64,000 bases of DNA, taken from assembly GCA_035318745.1 (NCBI GenBank), contig DATHEA010000015.1, forward strand, positions 1 to 64,000. The letters are read 5' to 3'. Shown piece by piece: positions 44,994-53,589 of the stretch. Position 1 is the first letter of the stretch. Each line of letters begins with the position of its first letter. Below the pieces are notes generated by a model, which searched no databases, was not told the DNA's origin, and was given only the letters and a program-made list of their open reading frames with translations. This DNA is from VRUE01 sp035318745 (GTDB lineage Bacteria; Actinomycetota; Thermoleophilia; Solirubrobacterales; 70-9). A program made the position numbers and the translations under genes.

Positions 44994-47189
44994 TCAGCTG
45001 GTTGGAGTGATGCGGTAAGCGTCGAAGACCGATTCGACGTTGCGCAGGCGGGAGATGCACTGCTTGATCTGCTCGGTGTCGCCGACCTCGACCACGAAGC
45101 GATTTTTCACCATCGGGTGCTTGGTCATGCAGCTGGCGCCGAGGATATTGATCCCGGCCTCGGAGAAGGTGCGCGAGAGGTCCTCGAGCAGGCGGGTGCG
45201 ATCGTAGGCGTCGATCTGAAGTTCGACCCGGTAGGTGGACGCGTTCTCCCCCTCCCAGGCGACCTCGACGAAGCGTTCCGGCGACTTCATCAGTGCCTTC
45301 ACGTTCTTGCAATCGGCGCGATGGATGGTGATGCCGCGGCCGAGCGAGACGTAGCCGGCGATCGTGTCCCCCGGCACCGGCCGACAGCACTTGGCGAGGC
45401 GCACCGCGACGTTGTCGGCGCCCTTGACCCGGATCCCGTAGTTGGAGGCGTCCTTGGTCCGCCGTGCCTTGTCCTCGCGCGCGCCCTCGAGGCCGATCGG
45501 CTGCTCCTCCTCCACCGCCTCGCCCTCTTTCAGCCTCTGCATCAGCTTGTTGGCAACCGCCTTGGTCGAGATCTTGCCCTGGCCGAGGGCGATGTAGAAC
45601 TCGGTCGCCTTGTGGAAGCCCATCTCGCGGATCACCTGGGCGAGCAGCGGCGACATCACCAGCTTCTGCATCGGCAAGCCGCGCTTGCGCAGCGACTCCT
45701 CGAGCGCTTCGCGGCCCTTCTTCTCGGCGTCCTCGCGCCGTTCCTGTTTGAAGAATGCGCGGATCTTGTTGCGGGCGCGGCTGGTCCGCACCAGCTTCAG
45801 CCAGTCGCGCGAGGGTCCGCGGTTCTGCTTCGCGGTCAGCACCTCGACGATGTCGCCTGAGCGCAGCTGGTAGTGCAGCGGCACGATCGAGCCGTTGACC
45901 TTGGCGCCGACGCAGCGGTGACCGACATCGGTGTGAACCGCGTAGGCAAAGTCGAGCGGGGTCGAGCCGGCCGAGAGGTTCTTCACCTCGCCCTTCGGGG
46001 TGAAGACGAAGACCTCGTCCTCGAACAGGTCGACCTTCAGCGACTCGAGGAACTCGGCGGGATCCTGGTCGCCCTCGGCCTCGACCAGCTGACGCAGCCA
46101 GGTCATCTTCTCGCGCTTGGGGTCGCCGCTGCCGCCCTCTTTGTAGGCGACGTGGGCGGCGATCCCGTACTCGGCCAAGCTGTGCATCTCGCCGGTGCGG
46201 ATCTGGATCTCGAGCGGCTTGCCCTCCGGCCCGATCACCGTCGTGTGCAGCGCCTGGTACATGTTGGCCTTCGGCATCGCGACGAAGTCCTTGAAGCGCC
46301 CGGGCAGCGGCTTCCAGAGCGAGTGGATGACCCCGATCGCTCCGTAACAGTCTTTGACCGAGCCGACGATCACGCGCATTGCCGTCAGGTCGAAGATCTC
46401 GTTGAACTCGCGCCCCTTCTTGGTCATCTTCGTGTAGATCGAGTAGAAGTGCTTGGCGCGGCCGGAGATCTCGGCCTCGATGCCGACGGCCTCCAGCTCC
46501 TCGCCGAGAAACGCGCCGGCATGGTTGACGTAGACCTCACGCTCGTCGCGCTGCTGGGCGACCAGTTGCTTGATCTCCTTGTACTTACGCGGGTGCAGAG
46601 TGGCGAAGGAGAGATCCTCGAGCTCCCATTTGATCGCGTGGATCCCCAGCCGGTGGGCGAGCGGCGCATAGATCTCCAGCGTCTCGCGCGACTTCGCCAC
46701 CTGCTTCTGCTTCGGCAGTGCGCCGAGGGTGCGCATGTTGTGGAGGCGGTCGGCCAGCTTGATCAGGATCACCCTGACGTCGGTGGCCATCGCCACCATC
46801 ATCTTGCGGTAGTTCTCCGCCTGCCGCTCGTCGCGACTCTCGAAGGTCATGCCGGTCAGCTTGGTGACGCCGTCGACGAGCTGGGCGATTTCCTCGCCGA
46901 ACTCGGTCCGGATCTCATCCAGGCTGGCGCTGGTGTCCTCGACCGTGTCGTGCAGCAGCGCGGCGCAGAGGGTCTCGGTGTCGAGCCGCATCCCGGCGCA
47001 GATCTGGGCGACCCCGACGGGATGGGTGATGAACTCGTCGCCGGAGCGGCGCATCTGGTCGGCGTGACGGTCGCAGGCGAAATCGAAGGCACGCGTCAAG
47101 GCGGCGCGGTCGATCGTCGCCACCGCGAGTGCGGCGCCACCATTCGACCCCGCCTCGATCGCCGGCGCCGAATCGAACTCCTCGACCAC
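44994..47189 (-). CDS. rel: Bifunctional (p)ppGpp synthetase/hydrolase
   Basis: 731 residues. N-terminal HD hydrolase (HPVGVAQICAGM, LLHDTVEDT near 82, LADRLHNMRTLG near 145), synthetase domain (about 230-360, with GRAKHFYSIYTKM, YQALHTTVIGP and EIQIRTGEMH), TGS domain (VFTPKGEVKNLSAGSTPLDFAYAVH near 398) and a C-terminal ACT domain. Controls the stringent response in both directions. It follows recJ by 32 bp on the same strand. Confidence 0.97.
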   Translation of the reverse strand: MVEEFDSAPAIEAGSNGGAALAVATIDRAALTRAFDFACDRHADQMRRSGDEFITHPVGVAQICAGMRLDTETLCAALLHDTVEDTSASLDEIRTEFGEEIAQLVDGVTKLTGMTFESRDERQAENYRKMMVAMATDVRVILIKLADRLHNMRTLGALPKQKQVAKSRETLEIYAPLAHRLGIHAIKWELEDLSFATLHPRKYKEIKQLVAQQRDEREVYVNHAGAFLGEELEAVGIEAEISGRAKHFYSIYTKMTKKGREFNEIFDLTAMRVIVGSVKDCYGAIGVIHSLWKPLPGRFKDFVAMPKANMYQALHTTVIGPEGKPLEIQIRTGEMHSLAEYGIAAHVAYKEGGSGDPKREKMTWLRQLVEAEGDQDPAEFLESLKVDLFEDEVFVFTPKGEVKNLSAGSTPLDFAYAVHTDVGHRCVGAKVNGSIVPLHYQLRSGDIVEVLTAKQNRGPSRDWLKLVRTSRARNKIRAFFKQERREDAEKKGREALEESLRKRGLPMQKLVMSPLLAQVIREMGFHKATEFYIALGQGKISTKAVANKLMQRLKEGEAVEEEQPIGLEGAREDKARRTKDASNYGIRVKGADNVAVRLAKCCRPVPGDTIAGYVSLGRGITIHRADCKNVKALMKSPERFVEVAWEGENASTYRVELQIDAYDRTRLLEDLSRTFSEAGINILGASCMTKHPMVKNRFVVEVGDTEQIKQCISRLRNVESVFDAYRITPTS

Positions 47190-47221
47190 GGCGAACAGAT
47201 CGGCGAGGAGCTCTCGCTGAT

Positions 47222-49729
47222 CTAGGACTGTTTGCGTCGTTTGAGGTATTTCAGACCCTCCTGGTGGCGAGCGCCGTAGGCGCGAAATGCGGCCGAGCGC
47301 TCCAGTTCTGTCTCCTCTGAGGATACGACGCCGACAATGCCGTCACCTTCCGCGGTCGATCCCTGCACCAGGCCAAGCTCGCCCAGGACCCGCAGGCAGT
47401 GGGCCGCGGTCTCGGCACTGCGGGGATGCGGACCGCTTCCTCGCAGGGATGTCAGCAGCTCGGACCCGCCCGACTCGCCGGCCTCGCGAAGGTCCCTGAA
47501 CATCGCGATCAGGACAGCCCGGCGGGCCAGTTGCTCGTCGAGCATGGCGAGCGCAAAGCGATGCTCGGCCTCGCCCCAGGCCAGATGGGCGTAGCCGCCA
47601 TCGGCCGTAGGCAAGGTCGCGAGGTCCTCATGGTGGGCAAAAGCGGGCGGATCGACGAGCACGACATGCTCGAAGCCGGCAGCGAGGTCGGGGTCGGCCT
47701 CGAGCCTGGCGCCGTCGGCCAGTACGACGCCGTCCCCCGCCAGCGCCACGCGCCGGGCGCGGTCCGCAACCACGGCCAGCACCTCCCCGCCCCCGGAAGA
47801 GCTCAACTCGGCCACCACAGCCGCGGGCGAGCTCCGCGGCCGCACCTTCTCCCTGCCGGTGGGCCGATTTCCGTCCGTATAGGCGTGTTTCAGGCCCGTC
47901 GGCGGCCAGGCGGCGGGGTCCGTCGCAAGCTCGGCCTCGAAACGCTGCCACCACTGCTCCTCGGCGCTTGCCTCGTCCCCCTGCAGCTCGCGCGGATAGA
48001 GCTCGCGCAGCACCACTCGCGGCTCAACCGACCCATTCCAGCGGTTGACCTCCAGGCGCACCGTGGCGTCGACCGGATCGTCCTCCCCCACGCCGAGCTT
48101 CGAGCGACCGAAAGCGACCCCGAGGGCACGGTGGGCGCCGCTGTGCAGGCTGAACCTGGCGTGCTTGCCTTCGCCCATCGTCCGCACGTCGCGCACCCTC
48201 GCGGAGGGGACGAGCAGACGCACCCCGGGGTTGCCCATCCCGAACGGGGCGAGCTGCTGCAGCTCCTCGGCCAGCTCAAGCCCCAGCCCGGCCCCGCCGA
48301 CCATCGCATCGACCCGCTCGGTGCGCCGCAGATCCTCGGGGCCGAGCACCGAAGCCGCATGAGCCGCAAACGCAGCACGAAAAGCCTCCAGATTCTCCGC
48401 CCGCAGCTGCAGCCCAGCAGCCGCCCGGTGCCCCCCAAAGCTCTCCAGGTGCTCACCGCAGGCCTCAAGAGCAGCAAGCAGATCGAAGCCCGGAATACTG
48501 CGCCCCGATCCCCGCCCACCCCCCTCGCCATCGAGCGAGATGATCACAACGGGCCTGTGATGCCGCTCGACCAGCCGCGAGGCGACGATCCCGATCACAC
48601 CGGGATGCCATCCCTCACCGGCCAGAACCAGGCCAAGCGCTTCCCGCAACTCCTCAGGCAGCTCCCGCCGCGCCGCCTCAGCAGCCGCGTCGACTTCGCG
48701 CTCAGTCGACCGGCGCTCGCTGTTTGCCCGACTCAGCTCCGTCGCAATCTCAGCCGCACGCCCCTCGTCCTCGGTGAGAAACAGCTCCACCCCCGCGTCA
48801 GCCCGGTACAGCCGCCCGGCAGCATTAATCCGAGGTGCCAGCCGGAACGCCAGATCCCCCTCGTCGACCTGAGTCGGCTCGCATTTAGCGGCCTCCAGCA
48901 ACGCCCGCATCCCCGGCCTGCGAGCCCGCCGAACCTCAGCAAGCCCGCGCCTAACAAGCGATCTGTTCTCTCCCACAAGCGGCACCACATCCGCGACGGT
49001 CGCCAGCGCCACGAGGTCGAGGTCGTCCTCGGACACAGACGGGGCCTCGGGGGTGGGGTCTCCAGGAACTCCTCGCGAAGGCGAGCCTGGAGACCCCACC
49101 CCCGAGGCCCCCCTAAGCGAACAGGCCAGCTTCCAAGCGACGGCGGTCCCACAAAGCTGCTCAAACGGATACCCGTCAACAGCCGGATGCAGAATCGGAC
49201 AATTGGGCAGCTCCGGCCCAGGCTGGTGGTGATCAGTAACCACGACCTCCATGCCGAGGGACCGGGCCAGCGCCACCTCCTCGACAGCCGTAATCCCGCA
49301 GTCGACCGTGACCAGCAGCTCGGTCCCCCGCTCAGCCAGCTTCTCCATGTTCTCGGCGCTAAGCCCATAGCCGTCGGCGATCCGGTCGGGGATCAGCCAG
49401 TCGCACTCGCCGCCGAGCTCGCGCAGGGTGCTGACCAGGATCGTCGTCGCGCAGACACCATCGACGTCGAAGTCACCGTGCACGGTGATCCGCTTGCCGG
49501 CATCGATAGTCCTGAGGACCTTCTCGGTGACGTCCGCCATCGAGTTGAACTCGTCTGGAGAATGCGACTCGTCCGCCTCGAGAAAAGCCCGCGCCTGCTC
49601 GGGGGTCCGATAGCCACGACGAACCAGGGTTATCGCGACGGGCTCACTGAGATCGAGCTGCTCCGACAGGGCTCTCGCCTCGGCATAGTCGTATGGCTCG
49701 GCCTTGTAGGCGTGGATGGTTTCCGACAC
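47222..49729 (-). CDS. recJ: Single-strand DNA 5'-3' exonuclease RecJ with in-frame palindromic insert
   Basis: 835 residues. DHH domain: VHGDFDVDGVCATTIL near 83, TVDCGITA near 142, VVTDHHQPGPELP near 162. Residues about 203-233 depart from the family: where RecJ normally runs from VAWKLA straight to LDLVALATVADVVPL, a Gly/Ser/Pro-rich stretch encoded by palindrome C (residues 207-230) intervenes. DHHA1 has GGHRAAAGLQL near 440. The C-terminal half (about 560-835) is an extra regulatory or interaction region found in actinobacterial RecJ. Codons in the middle third more often end in T than in neighbours. Confidence 0.94.
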   Translation of the reverse strand: MSETIHAYKAEPYDYAEARALSEQLDLSEPVAITLVRRGYRTPEQARAFLEADESHSPDEFNSMADVTEKVLRTIDAGKRITVHGDFDVDGVCATTILVSTLRELGGECDWLIPDRIADGYGLSAENMEKLAERGTELLVTVDCGITAVEEVALARSLGMEVVVTDHHQPGPELPNCPILHPAVDGYPFEQLCGTAVAWKLACSLRGASGVGSPGSPSRGVPGDPTPEAPSVSEDDLDLVALATVADVVPLVGENRSLVRRGLAEVRRARRPGMRALLEAAKCEPTQVDEGDLAFRLAPRINAAGRLYRADAGVELFLTEDEGRAAEIATELSRANSERRSTEREVDAAAEAARRELPEELREALGLVLAGEGWHPGVIGIVASRLVERHHRPVVIISLDGEGGGRGSGRSIPGFDLLAALEACGEHLESFGGHRAAAGLQLRAENLEAFRAAFAAHAASVLGPEDLRRTERVDAMVGGAGLGLELAEELQQLAPFGMGNPGVRLLVPSARVRDVRTMGEGKHARFSLHSGAHRALGVAFGRSKLGVGEDDPVDATVRLEVNRWNGSVEPRVVLRELYPRELQGDEASAEEQWWQRFEAELATDPAAWPPTGLKHAYTDGNRPTGREKVRPRSSPAAVVAELSSSGGGEVLAVVADRARRVALAGDGVVLADGARLEADPDLAAGFEHVVLVDPPAFAHHEDLATLPTADGGYAHLAWGEAEHRFALAMLDEQLARRAVLIAMFRDLREAGESGGSELLTSLRGSGPHPRSAETAAHCLRVLGELGLVQGSTAEGDGIVGVVSSEETELERSAAFRAYGARHQEGLKYLKRRKQS
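49041..49111. repeat. Long palindromic element C inside recJ
   Basis: Perfect 26-nt arms (49041-49066 and 49086-49111) with a 19-nt centre that itself contains a CTCGC/GCGAG hairpin, so the 71-nt unit is almost one continuous hairpin. It begins at a recJ codon boundary and the reading frame stays open. The arm starts GGGG and contains GGGGGTGGGGTC, the same length and layout as element B. Confidence 0.9.
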
Positions 49730-49771
49730 GCAGCCAGGCTAGGAGGCGCCTGGGACGGATTTCGGCGCGTT

Positions 49772-50035
49772 TCAGGCCGCTTGTTCCGAGCGAACGCCGA
49801 TCGCCCAGACCACCGCGAGCCCGATCGCGACGCCGGGAATCGCAGTCAGTGCGGTGGCCACGTCGGTCGTACCCAGACCACGGCCGGAGACGATCTCGAC
49901 GATTGCGCCGAAGACGATCGCGCCGATCACCGAGCCGAGGAAGGCACCGACGATGCCCTGCCAGAAGCGGTCGGGCAGAAAGACCGTGAAGTGCCACAGG
50001 GCAATCCCCATCGTGAACCAGACCAGTAGGGCCAT
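49772..50035 (-). CDS. Small hypothetical membrane protein
   Basis: 87 residues, not recognised. Two or three hydrophobic helices (about 1-20, 25-48, 60-80); Gly/Ala/Ile-rich, somewhat like small transglycosylase-associated or DUF-type membrane proteins. It sits between secDF and recJ on the same strand. Its upstream 164-nt spacer is the inverted repeat at 50037-50201. Confidence 0.65.
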   Translation of the reverse strand: MALLVWFTMGIALWHFTVFLPDRFWQGIVGAFLGSVIGAIVFGAIVEIVSGRGLGTTDVATALTAIPGVAIGLAVVWAIGVRSEQAA

Positions 50036-50036
50036 C

Positions 50037-50201
50037 AGATGACCGCCTTCATGGCCACGTGCGCCTGGGGGCGCGAGTGGTCAAGCAGATCAAGGACGCA
50101 GGGTGCAGCCTTTGCTGGTTGCAAAGGCAAACCCGAGGACGCAGAGATGCGCAGTGCCACACGCGTCATCCAGGTGTGCGTGGTCGTGGAGGTGGTCATC
50201 T
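50037..50201 (+). repeat. 32-bp inverted repeat filling the secDF spacer, fully paired only as plus-strand RNA
   Basis: Arms 50037-50068 and 50170-50201 match at 25 of 32 positions. All seven differences are transitions that give G-U pairs in plus-strand RNA but A-C mismatches in minus-strand RNA, so the stem is complete on the strand opposite to the flanking genes. Inside is a perfect GCCTTTGC/GCAAAGGC hairpin. The right arm ends in the secDF stop codon; the left arm is one base from the start codon of the next gene. A structured antisense RNA is one reading; no promoter was recognised. Confidence 0.7.
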
Positions 50202-53106
50202 AACGATTCCTCCCGTGCTTGCGGCGTTGTTTGCGACGCTCGCGCCGCTGTGCGTTGCGCTCCTGCTGTGCCGCGGTCTCTGGATCGACCGGGACGGCGG
50301 GCTCGCCATTGGATGAGGGATCGCCCCTGTCAGCGAGAGGCGGATCGGCCACGGCCACCACGGCAAGCTCCTCCTCGATCTCAGCTTCGGACTCGCTGTC
50401 GTCGCTCAGCTTCGCCAGCGCGACATCGTCGGCGAAGGCGGGAACGGTGCCGTCGATCTCGGCGATCCGCGCCCGCCGCCGCGCGTAGCCCGGCTCACGT
50501 TCCTTCCAGGCGGTCAGCACGGGCGAGGCGATGAAGATCGAGGAGTACGTACCGGAGATGATCCCGACCAGCATCGCGAAGGCGAAGTCCTGCAGCGTGG
50601 CGCCGCCGAAGATGAGCAGGGAGACGACGGCCAGAAGGGTCGAGAAGCTGGTTGCCAGGGAACGGGTCAGCACCTCGCTCATCGAGCGGTTGACGATCTG
50701 CGAGAAGGCTGCCCGCGGCATCCGCGGCAGGTTCTCGCGGATACGGTCGAAGACGATGATCGTGTCGTATAACGAGTAGCCCAAAATCGTCAGGAAGGCG
50801 GCGACCGTTCCGCTCGTCACCTCTCGGCCGGTGAGCGAGTAGACCCCCGCGGTGATCAGGATGTCATGGAAGATGGCGATCAGAACCGGGACCGCGAACT
50901 TCGGATCGAAGCGGAAGGCGACATAGGCGCAGATCACCAGCAGCGAGAAGATCAGCGCCTTGATCGCGCTGTTTGCCACCTGCTGACCGAAGGTCGGCCC
51001 GACGCTGGTGCTGTCGAAGCCGTTTTCAGCCACTTCGAATTCGGAGTCAAGCGCGCTCTGCGCCTTCGCCACCTGACTGGGACCAAGCTCGCGCGCCTGG
51101 ATCTGGAAGACGTTTTCGCCGAGTTCGGGATCGGAGACCTGCTGGACCTCCTCGCTGGAGACGCCGGCGGCATCGAGCGCGTCGCGAACGCTTTCCTCGT
51201 CGGTCGGTTTGACCAGCGCGACCTTGATCCGCGTCCCCGACTCGAAGTCGATGCCGAAATTGAGCTGCTGCGTGGCGAGCGCGAAGGCGCCGACGATCAG
51301 GATCGTGCCCGAGATCGAGAAGAACCAGCGGCTGGCTCCCATGAAGTCGAAGTGCCAGCGCATCCGCTCTCGGGCGGCTCCCAACACGGCCGGCGAGCGC
51401 AGCAGCCGCGAGCGGCTCATGCTGAGTAGAAGCGCCTGGGTGAAGACGACAGCGGTCAGCAGCGAGACGATCGTGCCGATGCCGAGGACGAAGGCAAAGC
51501 CCTTGACCCCTGCCGTTGCCAGAACGAAGAGAATGAAAGCGGTGAGCAGGGTGACGACGTTGGCGTCGACGATCGTCGCGATGCCGCGGCGGTAGCCGGC
51601 GGCGATCGCGGCCGTCATCGGGCGCCCGGCGCGCACCTCCTCCTTGATCCGCTCGAAGATGACGATGTTGGAGTCGGCCGCGACCCCGATCGTCAGGACC
51701 AGCCCCGCGATCCCCGGCAGCGTCAAGGTGATCGGGATCAGTTTGACCAGGGCGAAGAAGATCACCCCGTAGGCGCCGAGAGCGACCACGGCGATCAGCC
51801 CGAGGACGCGGTAGAAGAGCAGCAGGAAGATGACGACGAGGACGAGGCCGATTACGCCGGCCTTGATCCCGGCGTGAAGCGCCTGGGTGCCGAGCGTCGC
51901 CGAGACCTGGGTCTGGCTGATCAGCTTCAGGTTGACCGGCAGGGCGCCGATCTGCAGGAAGGTCGCGATGTCCTGTGCTTCCTGGATGCTGTTGAAGCCG
52001 CCCGAGATCTGGGCGCCGGTGCGACCGTCGATCCCGTCGGGGTTCTGGGCGAAGTTGATGATCGGCCGGGTCTTGACTTCGTTGTCGAGGACCACCGCGA
52101 AGTGCCCCGAGAGCGCTTCGGCCTGTTCGCCGGAGGCGGGGCCGATCGCTCGAGCCTGGCCTCGCTGGGCGATCTGGCGGGTGACGTCCTGGAAGGCCTG
52201 CTGCCCCTTGTCGGTGAAGGTGAAGGTGACGTTGGGCTGGCCGAGTTCGTCGGTTTCCTGCTTCGGGTTGGTGATGTCGGTGCCAGAGAGGGCCGGGTCG
52301 TCCTTGAGCGCATACCAGCCGGCGTTCTCGATTCCTTCGACCACCTTTCCGTTCGGGTCGGAAGGCTGTTCGGAGATGACGATCGTCCCCGCCGGGACTT
52401 TTTTGACGATCCCTTTGTGCGACCGTTTGCGGCCGGTAGCGGAGATGAAGAGGTCTTCTTCGGAGAACTCAGGGCCGGCGATCAACTTGTGCGGCGGCAG
52501 CGATTCGAACAGGTAGTAGCGCGGTCTGGTCGTCGAGCAGGTGGTGCAATCGGCAACCGGTTCCTGTTCGGCGGCGAGACTGACGGCGTCGTAGGGCGTC
52601 GCGTAGGCACCGGCGAAGATCAGCTGCTGGTTTTCTTTCTTCGAAGTGCTGCGCCCGGCGGCTTTCCATTCTTCGTTCGCTTCTTCGGCTGCTTTTGCCG
52701 GCGGTTCCCGCCCCGGCACGCCTCCGATCGCTTTCTCGCGGCCGATCAGGTTGGGTTCCCAGTCGTAGAACTGGAGCTGGGCGGTGCTTCCGACCTGTTC
52801 GATCGCCCGCTCCGCGTTGGTCACGTCGGGCAGGCTGACCGAAATCTCCGTCGTGCCCAGGCGGGCGACTTCGGGCTCGGCGACGCCGAGCTTGTCGATC
52901 CGCTCGCGGATGATTTCAATCGAGCGTTCGATGTCTTCGCCGCTTACTTCCTTCACCTGGCCGGTCGGGGTGCCCTGGTAGACGAGCTCGACGCCCCCCT
53001 TGAGGTCGAGCCCGAGCTTGGTCGGCTTGTTCGCCACCACCAGCGCGGACACGACGATCAGCCCCAAGACGAAGAGCAACACGAAGAGATTTCGGCGGCG
53101 TTTCAT
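50200..53106 (-). CDS. secDF: Fused protein translocase SecDF
   Basis: 968 residues joining SecD and SecF, the proton-driven partner of SecYEG. The SecD half has TM1 at 7-27, DLKGGVELVYQ, a long extracytoplasmic P1 region (about 30-370), and a five-helix bundle starting with VSATLGTQALHAGIKAGVIGL near 403. The SecF half begins near 590 (FMGASRWFFSISGTILIVGAFAL, GIDFESGTRIKV) and ends with helices near 705-860. A hydrophilic tail of about 100 residues ends in an Arg-rich stretch. Separate secD and secF are commoner in actinobacteria. The yajC gene is absent; a PAS protein precedes it instead. Confidence 0.95.
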   Translation of the reverse strand: MKRRRNLFVLLFVLGLIVVSALVVANKPTKLGLDLKGGVELVYQGTPTGQVKEVSGEDIERSIEIIRERIDKLGVAEPEVARLGTTEISVSLPDVTNAERAIEQVGSTAQLQFYDWEPNLIGREKAIGGVPGREPPAKAAEEANEEWKAAGRSTSKKENQQLIFAGAYATPYDAVSLAAEQEPVADCTTCSTTRPRYYLFESLPPHKLIAGPEFSEEDLFISATGRKRSHKGIVKKVPAGTIVISEQPSDPNGKVVEGIENAGWYALKDDPALSGTDITNPKQETDELGQPNVTFTFTDKGQQAFQDVTRQIAQRGQARAIGPASGEQAEALSGHFAVVLDNEVKTRPIINFAQNPDGIDGRTGAQISGGFNSIQEAQDIATFLQIGALPVNLKLISQTQVSATLGTQALHAGIKAGVIGLVLVVIFLLLFYRVLGLIAVVALGAYGVIFFALVKLIPITLTLPGIAGLVLTIGVAADSNIVIFERIKEEVRAGRPMTAAIAAGYRRGIATIVDANVVTLLTAFILFVLATAGVKGFAFVLGIGTIVSLLTAVVFTQALLLSMSRSRLLRSPAVLGAARERMRWHFDFMGASRWFFSISGTILIVGAFALATQQLNFGIDFESGTRIKVALVKPTDEESVRDALDAAGVSSEEVQQVSDPELGENVFQIQARELGPSQVAKAQSALDSEFEVAENGFDSTSVGPTFGQQVANSAIKALIFSLLVICAYVAFRFDPKFAVPVLIAIFHDILITAGVYSLTGREVTSGTVAAFLTILGYSLYDTIIVFDRIRENLPRMPRAAFSQIVNRSMSEVLTRSLATSFSTLLAVVSLLIFGGATLQDFAFAMLVGIISGTYSSIFIASPVLTAWKEREPGYARRRARIAEIDGTVPAFADDVALAKLSDDSESEAEIEEELAVVAVADPPLADRGDPSSNGEPAVPVDPETAAQQERNAQRRERRKQRRKHGRNR

Positions 53107-53110
53107 CGCC

Positions 53111-53563
53111 TCAGCTCTCCGGCGTCAGGACGATCAGCAGGCCGCCGTCGTCGTCGTAGGCGGGGAAGACGTCGGCGACGGCTTCGGCGGGAAGATCGCC
53201 CTCGGCGTTCACCGAGACCTTTTTGCCGAGCGAGCGAACCCCCCACTCGAGCGAGGTCTCGATCGGGTCGCCGTTTTCCTCGGCTTCCCACTGCAGGCCG
53301 AGGACCTCTTTCACGGGACGGCCGATCACGTCCTCGTCGGTCAGCCCGGTGAGCTCGAAGCTACCCCGCCCGGCATCGATGACCCGCGCCTGCTGATCGC
53401 AGACGAAAAAGGCCGCATTCGGCGCCGGGTAGTAGTCGTCGAGCAACTCGAAGACGAAGCCAAAGCCGCATTTCGAGCAGCCCTTGGGGCGGGTGCTGAA
53501 ACCGGCTGTCCGGTCGGCGCTCAGCTCCCTGTTCCCGCAGTTGGGGCAGATGAAGAAAGGCAT
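53111..53563 (-). CDS. Zinc-ribbon/PAS domain protein of unknown function
   Basis: 150 residues. An N-terminal zinc ribbon with CPNC at 6-9 and CSKC at 29-32 is followed by a PAS-like domain (about 45-148: FELLDDYYPAPNAAFFVCDQ, the GRGSFELTGLTDEDVIGRPVKEVLGL core, a late strand GGLLIVLTP). No output domain, no transmembrane segment. It lies between ruvB and secDF, four bases from secDF. A redox or small-molecule sensor acting on a partner is inferred from the domains only. Confidence 0.75.
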   Translation of the reverse strand: MPFFICPNCGNRELSADRTAGFSTRPKGCSKCGFGFVFELLDDYYPAPNAAFFVCDQQARVIDAGRGSFELTGLTDEDVIGRPVKEVLGLQWEAEENGDPIETSLEWGVRSLGKKVSVNAEGDLPAEAVADVFPAYDDDGGLLIVLTPES

Positions 53564-53589
53564 CCCACCACAGGCTACTGAGAGTCCGC

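Noticed and set aside
47399..50029. 876-codon plus-strand frame opposite recJ
   Set aside because: Mirror frame of recJ, which has clear DHH motifs.
50037..50201. 6S, SRP or other known small RNA in the secDF spacer
   Set aside because: The long stem is suggestive, but the SRP GGAA loop motif, tmRNA tag frame and RNase P core are absent and no promoter was found; left as an unknown structured element.
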